Positions 52,401-60,423 of a stretch of 60,423 nucleotides of DNA are shown piece by piece. The translations under genes and the position numbers were made by a program. The DNA is from Apostichopus parvimensis (taxonomy: Eukaryota; Echinodermata; Holothuroidea; Aspidochirotida; Stichopodidae): assembly GCA_000934455.1 (NCBI GenBank), contig KN882874.1:81807-142229 (forward strand). Direction: 5' to 3'. Below the pieces are notes generated by a model. It was not told where the DNA came from, made no database searches, and was given only the letters and a program-made list of their open reading frames with translations. Positions within the stretch are counted from its first letter, which is position 1. The number at the start of each line of letters is the position of its first letter.

Positions 52401-55400
52401 GAGTGGTTAGTATTCTTAGTATCTCATATATCATTCTAATTCTGTTCATTTTGTGAGATGTTGTGTCTAAATACAGTATTTTGTAGCATTGCATGAATAT
52501 TAGTCAGTATGCCACAGATTTATACAAGTTAAACATCCAGTTGGTGAACTTTACGCTTTCAACGTTTTCAACTTGTTTAGTGATAAACTGATGTTCACAG
52601 AATTGGGTTTTGCATATCATAGAATGGCAGTTGATACAAATAAACCTCACAAATATTGCCCAGTCTCAAGTTTTAAGTTCATTAATATCTACTGTTTGGT
52701 TAAACAAAGGGAACATTTTAAATGTAATCTAACTTGTCACCTTTTATCATAAAACAATTAACATGATTTTGTAAAGGCATTTGTTCCCAATGAACTGTGA
52801 GCAAGGAAAAATGTGGTAAAAATTTGATCTATAAAGTATTGTATTCCTTTTGATGGTCACAGTGAGAGCTATAAGATCATTGACAACTTGTAATGAGTGA
52901 GGTAAGGGATGATATTCATTAACACACAGTCAGTGTGTCAGAATATATACTGTATGCCATTGTAGGCATGTAAATATCAAATTTGTGTAGGAAAGTGGTC
53001 AGAATTGTAAATGTGATCCTTTACTTGCAAAGTTACATTCATTGTCAAATCAAACATAGTTGCTAAAACTGAATGAATATACTCTATAAGTGCAGTGTAA
53101 TTAATGCATTTGACAGGGTCAGATATCTGAATTGAAGATGACTAATTCCTCTGTGTTCTTCTTATAAATCCATTAACAATGCCAAAGCTGTACATATGTT
53201 TTATTAAATTTAAACTATTTATTGTGTGTCTAGTGAAAATCGGCTATGTTTATCCCTTTGTCATGAACTGTGTAGCATGATAACAACATATTCTTAGTAG
53301 AGAATTGGTCAGTTGATATTAAGTAATGTAGAGATTAAGGACTCAACATATATGGAGAGATTGTTGATAATGTAGGCTAATAAGATAGAGAGTGTTGATA
53401 AAGTAGGCTAACAGTAAAGAAATTGTTGATTATGTAGGCTACTAAGGTAGAGAGTGTTGATAATGTAGGCTAATAAGATATCTAATAGAGTAGATAATAT
53501 AGGCTAATAAGATAGAGTAGATAATATAGGCTAATAAGATAGAGTTGATAATGTAGACTAATAAAATAGAAAGTGTTGATAATGTAGGCTAATAAGATAG
53601 AGTTAATAATGTAGGCTAATTAGATACAGAGAGTTGATAATTTAGGCTAAAAGATAGAGAGAGTTGATAATATACGCTAATAAGATTGAGAGAGTTGATA
53701 AGATAGGCTAACTGGATGAGAGTGTTGATAATGTAAGCTTATAAGATAGAGAGAGTTGATAATATATGCTTATATGATAGAGTTGATAATGTAGGCTAAA
53801 AGATAGAGAGAGTTGATAATGTAGGCTATCAGATAGAGAGAGTTGGTAATTTAGGCTAATAAGAGAGAGAGGTACTGATAGAAATATCTAGAGAAAGAGA
53901 GCTCACCGATGAAGCATTATCATTACACTCAGTGTAAGTATCTACAGTAGATTGTGTTTTATGTTACTTCAACAACAAGTACTTTGCAGTTCTGTTCTTT
54001 TAAAAAATAAGTTACTAAAGGTTTCTGATACTCAGACATGCAATACTATAGTGAACTGAGAATTGACTTAATTGAGACTTGCCCTCTGTGACCTGAGACT
54101 TGACTTGAGACTTGATCAGAAGGACCTCATGACATCACTGGATTGTGACTCCTCATTTTGTAAACACAATAACTCATCATGTGTAGCATGCTTAAACATC
54201 ATACTTAGTACTGTACATAGATGCTCCGCAGTGAGTTCTTCACTGTTTATAGTATTGGTGGAGGTCAAATGTCACTTGAGGTCAAAATATGAAACGCTTG
54301 TAAACAAGCTCACTCAACAATTATTAAAAGGTTCAGTGAATCAAATAGATGAGTTGTTCGTGCCCGTTGATGTTTACTATCTTTATTGCAGTTTATAATG
54401 GATGCCAAAGGTCATATGAGTCCACCAGTGGTCAAAACCATGTAAACCCGGTAACTCAATATGTCTAGCTTTGATCAATCTCATAGTTGGTGTGTAGGTG
54501 CCTCTCTGTGGATTCTTGGTTCTGGTATTGTTTTTGGTAACGGTCATGTCAATTGAAGTCAACAACGTTCATAACATGAAAACATTGTGAACTCAATATA
54601 AAGTCCATCTTTCATTAGTCTCATTAGTTGTAAGTTTGTTTTTGGTGCAGGTCAAAGGTCATTTGAGAACCTGAAAACCTTGTAAACCTTCAAATTAATT
54701 AATTTCAACTTTATAGGTGAATCTTTAACGTGTGCATGTAGATGATATATAACATGTAGATACCTCTTAATGAGTTCTTGACTGATATTGTTTTTAATTA
54801 GGGGTCAAAGGTTGTATTAGGAGAGAAGTGCTCAAAATCCGAACAGTTTGAAACAGGCTTTATTGAGTGGTAAAGCTTTTGATAAATCTTAAACTTGGTT
54901 CAAACAGAATTCTATTGTTGGTACAGTATGTTGTTTTTTGTGGACAGATTTTGTTCCAGTTCAGCTTAACCCACACTCTCAGTAGTACCACAGTAAAAAG
55001 GACTGATTTATAATATTGTGTACATACCAAGTAGACCATGAAATCTGTTAAATATTGCAATTAACCACAGTTGCATTTGTTATCCCACAGTTGTAAGTAT
55101 TTTCTTAATTGAACATCTCAAATAATAACTAAAAGAACAAGTTTCAACTTACATATTTTACACAGAATGTATTCAAAATAGACCTCAGTCATCCAAGCTG
55201 TCATTTTATATCTCAAGTTAATTGTGAGATATATTGAAATTCATCATATTTTACACCTTTAGCCATTGCTGCATATCTGAGTCCTTTGTGGATAACAGTA
55301 ACTGAAGGAGATGTTGGACAAAAAGCAGTTACCGTTCAAGTCTGTCGACAACCATCTTCAGAAGAAGTAACCCTTCAAGGTTTGGGCTTATTTTGCTTTA

Positions 55401-57453
55401 GTTTTAGAAAATCAAAGTGCTGTAAGCTTTGTGAATGCATTGTGATTTAATTTGGCTAAAACAAAAGGGCACGTAACAAGTTTTGACTAGACTTCTCATG
55501 TATGCAATCATATTGACAAGTTTCCAATGAAGAAACGATGAAAGTAACGTATATCATCTCATGACAAGGGTGACTGAAACCTACAGGCAAGAGACAATAA
55601 CCTCTTTAAACAAGTTGTTGAATTGAAATATGCCAATAAGGTAGCCCTGTTGGTGATACTAAAAGTCAGGCTATTTTAATGATGGCATGTTTCAATGTAT
55701 TTGTTGCAGTTAGCTGCTGAGTCTCATCATTTGTGGTCTTTCAAATATTTGTCTATCAAACTGTTTGTTTTGAGCCTCTTTAATTACTGTAAACTGTATT
55801 TGATCACATGCAACTTGACAGGTATGAGAGCGGTAAATTAGAGAGGGGGGGGGGGGGTGGGGGGGGGGTTTTCATCTTTCAGCTTCACCTTGGTTAAACT
55901 AGATCTAAAATAAAAAATATCTCTTCTACTTGAGAGAAATAGTATGTCAGTATAATACAAGTAAAATAGGTTATATCAGATACCTTATCATGATAAATGA
56001 ATCAGTCTTAATATGAATCATTTGCATGATTGTAGCCTTATAGTATGTTTGCTACCTTTTGTACCTTTCATGATTTTATTTTGAACACTAACTTTAATGA
56101 ATTTAGACATTGAGACTGAGCACAGGTTAAATAAAAAACTGACAACAGAGCACAGGGAATAATATAGTGTTCAACTTTTGTGTAGCAGTTTTAAAGTCCC
56201 TGAGTTACATTCTTATAAAATACTACATGTATGATCTCTGTGTAAAAAACTGCTATATGTTTGCATTTATATAGCAATTTGACCATTTTGTATGTCAATT
56301 TGCAATGCGATACTAGAAGACATATGGTGCTTTTACACTAGAACCGGATCAGATCCCCTGATGTTATCATCTCTTCATGAGGTAACCTTATGTATTGATC
56401 TGGTCGCACTTACACTTGAGTTGTAAACTGATCCTCTGCAGCTTTTAACTGGATGTTGGTAAAAAAATGGAAATGTGTCATGCGCAGCCGCGGATCACAT
56501 TGTACGTACACTCAAAAAACTTTCGTTGTCATGGTTGCATAGCCTTAGGGTGACAATACTTCGCTATGCCCACACCCACTCAATCTACGTAGGAATTAGC
56601 CCATGCATGATACAGGACTGGAATTTCACACAAGAATGAATGTGACATAATACGGTTACCCGATATCTTGGGTCACTGTTGATGCAGGAGTGATTACATT
56701 GCAAAATTGATCTCGAGATCCGGATCAGATCCTGATTTCTGCCAGCATCAAAATAGGACAATCAGATTCAGATCTGAACTTTTTGATCACTGCAGCCGTG
56801 ATCTCAACGTCAGGTTCAGATCCTGATATCGAGGTCTGATTCGGATCTAGTGTAAAAGCACTCCTTTTCCCTGGAGCAGCCTGTGTTGACTTAACTGATC
56901 AATACCAGGTATCTTAGTAATGGTATCAGATATTATTAGTTGCTACAACCAACTTTACTTGACCTGAGGAGTGGAGGTAAAAGTCTTTATACTTATCCTT
57001 TACTCTGTGTAAACTAGTTACCATCTGACAGCATCCTATTGCATGAAAACAGCACTGGTTGTAATATTGAGGCTTTCACAAGTGAAACCTTTCAACTGAA
57101 GATTAAAAACCCCAACTCAATAGTTCCCTATACATTGATTGGTTACTTAATTAATGTGCTGTGCATGAATCTTCTCTGTACAGTGTACACATCTGTGGGC
57201 TCAGGAGCATTCTCAGCATTGCCAGACGTTGACTTTGTGAGCATTCCAATGGACGCTCCTCAAGATGTCATGATTAGTGCTGGACAGACCTGCACTCCTG
57301 TGAATGTCTTTATTATATCTGATTTGACTCAAGAAACGATGAGTGAAGTCTTTTCTTTGAACTTGTATGATCCACAACCATCATCATCATCATTGGTCCA
57401 TTTTGTGCTTGGTAATAGCTTCAACACCATTATTATAACAGATGATAATCCTG
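43374..57453 (+). CDS. Gene 2: secreted or receptor protein, SP-EGF-EGF-Calx-beta (3' partial)
   Basis: Five exons, all joined in phase 1: 43374-43458, 51334-51438, 52301-52405, 55263-55379 and 57184-57453. The order is signal peptide, EGF, EGF, then a Calx-beta-like domain over two exons. The gene continues past the right edge. It follows gene 1 head-to-tail and uses the same style of phase-1 modular exons, so it may be a relative, but no transmembrane or PTP part is present to test this. Joining the first exon across a 7.9-kb intron rests on matching phase only; small exons could be missing. Confidence 0.7.
43868..44068. repeat. Short foldback (MITE-like)
   Basis: TGCGAAGTTCGGACACCCCT at the left and, reversed, TGCAAAGTTTGGACACCT at the right, about 130 bases apart. 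The left arm has an extra copy of GCGAAGTTCGGA. No target duplication seen. Confidence 0.55.
45385..45462. mobile_element. Probable end of a hAT-like element
   Basis: The stretch 'accgataccgatatgccgct' followed by 'gatattgcaaatatcggctg' and ending GTGCAACACTAG resembles hAT termini with GATATCGG-type subterminal repeats. The other end was not found. Confidence 0.35.
47922..48368 (-). CDS. Myb/SANT-like (trihelix) protein, likely transposon-derived
   Basis: Open minus-strand frame, also open upstream to 48443; I take MSEETCGL at 48368 as start (about 148 codons). The core GTSQNSWVFKEICEKLCSAG, then YTRSSKEVKNQLHDLKRDYK and QVVDHNKQSG, matches the Myb/SANT-like domain of PIF/Harbinger accessory proteins and related trihelix factors (VFE.IA..L...G..RT..Q...K...LK..YK...D.N..SG). 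The first-helix Trp is replaced by Phe. It lies antisense in the first intron of gene 2. It may be an element remnant or a domesticated single-exon gene; a GATC-rich element end lies just beyond it. Confidence 0.6.
   Translation of the reverse strand: MSEETCGLTKNLDFSLTYGEAQRFLKKVDGTSQNSWVFKEICEKLCSAGYTRSSKEVKNQLHDLKRDYKQVVDHNKQSGVEPKDRLFKGKSDTPLGQLTHMGKYLIGIGRICFLIGNDYAYDFRLFLTLISLLPADKAHYPISTLSKE
48620..48797. mobile_element. Possible MITE with TGATC-rich ends
   Basis: 'gagcttttacacacggcatc' at the left and, reversed, 'gggtgctttcccatttgatc' at the right are loosely inverted, and TGATCAACTG occurs near both ends. It resembles the ends of the element at 56329. It may mark one side of the Myb-like ORF's parent element. 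Confidence 0.35.
48798..51333. other. First intron of gene 2, right part
   Basis: Diverged copies of a dispersed repeat occur here and at 47580-47720: 'attgcaataactcc(a)aaacct' near 49124 and 47594 and 'attgctgtaactccacaacc' near 50173. GGCCTCAA-TAT-TTGAGGCC at 49950-49968 is a perfect short hairpin. No exon recognised. Confidence 0.5.
51334..51438 (+). CDS. Exon: EGF domain 1 of gene 2
   Basis: A 105-bp, phase 1-1 exon encoding DCSNYPCFNGGTCIPGS, then PDMCICRSGFVQPFC. Six cysteines in the standard EGF spacing (C-x4-C-x5-C...CxC...C) without the calcium-binding start. Donor GTATGT. Confidence 0.93.
51439..52300. other. Intron between EGF exons
   Basis: Contains a diverged copy (about 51820-51960) of the end of the EGF1 exon plus its intron start (51430-51555); otherwise nothing recognised. 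Confidence 0.6.
51820..51960 (+). pseudogene. Decayed copy of the EGF1 exon end and donor
   Basis: 'acaagaagtatgtactgacg' repeats 'acaagaagtatgtactgaca' at the exon/donor junction, and the following 110 bases parallel the original intron start in order. Only the last few codons are copied. Confidence 0.75.
52301..52405 (+). CDS. Exon: EGF domain 2 of gene 2
   Basis: A 105-bp, phase 1-1 exon encoding CQISQNVHVPCVNGRC, then VDDVCNCPTTFAGPTCES. Six cysteines in EGF order with a compact loop. Acceptor ACTAG, donor GTTAGT. Confidence 0.92.
53355..53873 (+). repeat. Minisatellite, ~30-bp unit, 17 copies
   Basis: Units of the form 'gttgataatgtaggctaata' plus 'agatagagag'. I count 17 copies, diverging mainly in the 'tagag' portion and in length (27-32 bases). 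Confidence 0.92.
54060..54835 (+). repeat. Second array of the AGGTCAAAGGTCA family
   Basis: Diverged ~140-bp units with cores at 54262 (AGGTCAAATGTCA), 54402, 54649 (AGGTCAAAGGTCA) and 54801, plus a degraded one near 54541. It shares 'gtgagttcttcactg' and 'cttgtaaac' phrases with the 21-kb array. Confidence 0.75.
55263..55379 (+). CDS. Exon: Calx-beta-like domain, first part
   Basis: A 117-bp, phase 1-1 exon encoding AYLSPLWITVTEGDVGQKAV then VQVCRQPSSEEVTLQ. The 'VTEGD...V.V.V.R' block starts Calx-beta domains. The donor GTTTGG is weak but the phase is right; an alternative GTAACC at 55367 would leave the frame only if the junction changed. Confidence 0.72.
55380..57183. other. Intron within the Calx-beta-like domain
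   Basis: Contains a G-run (55843-55868) and the TIR element at 56329-56868. Confidence 0.65.
56329..56868. mobile_element. Non-autonomous DNA transposon with GTGCTTTTACACTAGA ends
   Basis: The left GTGCTTTTACACTAGAACCG and the right, reversed, GTGCTTTTACACTAGATCCG are near-perfect inverted repeats about 540 bases apart. Both sides are rich in GATC and 'ggatcagatcc' words. End structure is reminiscent of PIF/Harbinger MITEs, but I see no clear 3-bp target duplication. Confidence 0.75.
57184..57453 (+). CDS. Exon: Calx-beta-like domain, second part
   Basis: A 270-bp, phase 1-1 exon, acceptor ACAG at 57180-57183, donor GTAAGT at 57454. It encodes SALPDVDFVSIPMDAP, SAGQTCTPVNVFIISD, EVFSLNLYDPQ and IIITDDNP. 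'G.DF..I...' , 'F..EVFSLNL' and the terminal 'TI.DD' are Calx-beta landmarks. Calx-beta modules are found in Na/Ca exchangers and large adhesion receptors. Confidence 0.82.
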
Positions 57454-60423
57454 GTAAGTATAAAGTAATAAATCATTCCTTAATACAAGCAAACCAACTA
57501 ATGGTTATCTTCTCTGATAATGAACCTTGAAAATACTATGCATGTCATAGATTATGAACAAATTAATTCTCACCACAGTATTAAAGACAAGTTACTGGTC
57601 TAGCTATCAATGCTTTGTCTATATTGCTGGAAGGAGTTATATCACTTAAGCCATGCTATGGTAATATAACTGTGAGTACCATGATTAAAACCTGTGATAA
57701 GGTATTGTGCACATGGTGCTGGCATTTCTGTAAGGGAAGATCATGAGAGCTGGCTGACATACTTCATGAAACTAAATAAAGTTAAATTGTGGAAATGTCA
57801 TAATGAAATAATAAATGTGCTTGCATGTGATCTATGTTTGATAGATAATATATATATATTCATGTTGGAAGTGAAAGTCCACAGTTTATGTGTTCCTTGT
57901 ATATCAAATATATGTTGAAGTACATAGGATTATAATGAGTAGACGCTAATTAGGTTCAACATTATGGAATTGCAGCTGCATGTTTGATTGACTTGTAATC
58001 TAACAGTAAATTCATACACCGGTACTGGAAACATAATCTGTTCCTAATAACTGTTAAAGGTATTGAATGTTAACGATTACACTCCACAATTTTCGTTGGT
58101 TTTGCTGCCATCTTAATTTGTTGTCTATCCTACAGAGCAAAAAGAGGAAATATAGCTAGAATAGCTTACATATGTACTCTTAACACAAAATCAACTAATC
58201 AACTTGTAAGATGCAGAATGATATGTGCAAGGATGGGAATAAGTGATGCTTAAAGTACAAAGCAAAAACATCCCTATTCACATGAATGGTTCCCACACAG
58301 TCAGGAAATTAGGAAAAGTCACAGAATTTGAAGGTGCCAATTTGGGTATTAAGGTGACCAGATGATTCCTGGGGACAGTCCAGATATTTCATGTACCATC
58401 CCCAATAAAAAGTGTCATCGGAATTATCCTCTGATTTTTTGTAACGTTACCTGAATATCCCCAATTTGTAGCAGGCAGACAGTTTAAACCTAACTTGTAT
58501 TGTTTACATCTGCAAATATAAATGTCATTCTTGGCACACGCATAAATGCAACCTAGACATTGAATAAGTTAATATATATACTGTAATTCACATGACAAGC
58601 ATCTTGTTCTACTTAGCGATGAATAAGTCTTCCAGTTACCTTCACATTTTTGGCATTGGATTCTTTCTTTGGACTTATTACATAAACATACTTTACTATA
58701 AAGTGTTTTAATTGTGTAGATGACGGATCAGGGATATCCATGCCATCTGCATGGTTACTATTGAATATATATTTCAGACTAAAATTGTGCATGCAGTGTG
58801 ATTGCAACTTTGATTGTTTTTGATTGTGTTCTATTCCAGCATTACTGGTCAATACATTGCAGTAACTGCCCAGAAACATATACACAAAAGAAATATACAC
58901 ACTCGTACATGAGTGCATGGCCTTCAAGCAAAGTCAGACCATCAAAATAAAAGTTGAAATAATCCTTTTTCATATTGACAGAGTTCTCAATAATAAACAA
59001 AAGATACAAAGTTTAAATTTTAAATCAACACATTTCAAAATTTGAGGTCTACATAGATCAAAATAAACAGATAATACAAGTATATATAGTCTGGCAGTAT
59101 CCTGTGGATATGTAAATATATCTATAGTTCCCACGAATAGATATTTGTAAACTGTTGAGGTTGTTATTTTGGTAGCGATTAGAAATTAGGAAAGTCTGTG
59201 AGTATTGGTTGAGGTAGCGTTTGCTTTGTTTGTAAACAACAGATGTTAGAAAATGTTGATGATGTGCTACCAGAGTTTATCCATTGATTCTCTGTTTGTG
59301 TGGCAATCATAGACAAAGCTTGTATAATAAATTCACATCTTGGTTCCTATCAGTGGTGTGCACTGATCATCATTAGTTGTACAAAAAGCAACTGGCATGT
59401 TAATAATCCTGGCTACATATAATATATACAAGTCCAGATAAGTGGTGCCAAGACCTTGATGACATCATCCTGAACTAATCACCCCACTGTTTCCAGGAAT
59501 ACAAAAGCTACTCGATCACTCTGAGAACTGGTAATATAATGTATACGGAAATTAACTCTTAATGGTGGTCCAAATTAACAGCATGTTTGATGTAACAAAT
59601 CTGCATCCATTTGTTACACCACAAATGTGTAATTAATTAAATTCTCCTATGTATTGATATTTCTTATGTACATCATTCATTTGTTGAAATAACAGTCATT
59701 GTTCTAAAGTATTCCCGGTTAATTGGAGCTGTGAAATGTAATTCTATTTGTCAAGATTGACCATATTAACATATTTCCCATAAATGATGTTGTGTCTGGT
59801 TTGGAGAGACTTCACTAAAACATCTGATTAGCTTATCGTAACAGATGTATGTAGATGTAGTAGAGAAACCTGAACTATAAATATAGAAAGCTATTGATGG
59901 AAAGACAAATTTCTGCATCCTGGAATTCTTCTTTCCAAACTGAAGATAACTTTTGATTCCTTTGTCTGTATATTTAAAGTTGTGTATCGTCACTATGTTA
60001 TCAATATGTGTTGTCTTCTTCTCGTTCTATATAAATGGTTCTAGTTATGAAAAGAATTGCTCAGGTTGGTCAATCTTTATGTCCAGTATATACCTGGATT
60101 ATGATTTTTGGCATAAAAGCTTAATATATTGATGTTATGGGTGGCTATACTAGAACCCCAGCTATATCACAAATGTACTGTATTTAAAGGAGAGTTAAAG
60201 TCTGATGTGTTATTGTTGAGTACCATTTATTAGAACATGTACACCATGCAGTTTTCTCCACGAAACTAACCTCTTCAGACGTAGAACAAAGGAATTTAAA
60301 ACAATGTACAGTGGTCAGCCATATTAGACTGGCGTCTGTTCATGTTGTAATTTGACATCATTCAGCCTTTAAAAGTCAAATGTGCATTATAGTATAGGTC
60401 ATGGGCGGCGATCAATGGGGGGG
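57454..60423. other. Intron of gene 2 to window edge
   Basis: No exon recognised. A short stretch near 58288-58345 ('ggttcccacacagtcaggaa') resembles the ends of the CAGGGTTCCC element at 28820. The window stops in a G-run. Confidence 0.5.

Larger units (their letters stand above)
52406..55262. other. Intron (EGF2 to Calx-beta)
   Basis: Contains the 30-bp minisatellite (53355-53873) and the second AGGTCA array (54060-54835); no exon recognised. Confidence 0.65.

Noticed and set aside
58613-58927. 104-codon minus-strand frame as a gene
   Set aside because: No known motif, no supporting context; compatible with chance in AT-rich DNA.

Overview
The window is A+T-rich, intron-rich animal DNA. 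Two genes on the + strand carry HYR, EGF, Ig-like, FN3 and Calx-beta extracellular modules, and the introns hold LINEs, a SINE and several cut-and-paste elements. This combination points to an invertebrate deuterostome, most likely an echinoderm such as a sea cucumber; the organism is an inference and no species marker was seen. There is one assembly gap (12604-13068).

Gene 1 (83-37474, 5' end outside the window) is a receptor-type protein tyrosine phosphatase (RPTP)-like protein. I traced 26 exons whose splice phases agree at every junction; together they give about 1,293 codons and end in a stop. The order is HYR, calcium-binding EGF, HYR, small cysteine-rich module, Ig-like domain, FN3, FN3, transmembrane helix, tyrosine-rich juxtamembrane segment, PTP-like domain D1, PTP-like domain D2. 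Both PTP-like domains keep the cysteine of the signature loop but have lost its arginine ([10 protein letters not shown] in D1, HCINGVGLSA in D2) and the WPD general acid. The product therefore looks like a transmembrane receptor with two pseudophosphatase domains, which might bind rather than hydrolyse phosphotyrosine.

After about 5.9 kb of intergenic DNA, gene 2 starts at 43374 with a signal-peptide exon. It continues through two EGF exons (51334-51438, 52301-52405) and a Calx-beta-like domain split over two exons (55263-55379, 57184-57453), then runs off the right edge. Its orientation, module types and phase-1 splicing suggest a related modular receptor, but no intracellular part is visible.

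Local duplication is the dominant structural theme. At least six coding exons have a decayed partial copy beside them, and one 3' splice site is duplicated. Mobile DNA includes a 5'-truncated CR1/L2-like LINE with an 837-codon open frame placed exactly at the splice donor of the second FN3 exon, a 721-bp hAT-like element with an 8-bp target duplication and an internal foldback, a 1.8-kb TIR element containing the gap, and a 1.27-kb element just upstream of a D1 exon. Two ~140-bp-period arrays carry many AGGTCAAAGGTCA-type direct repeats.
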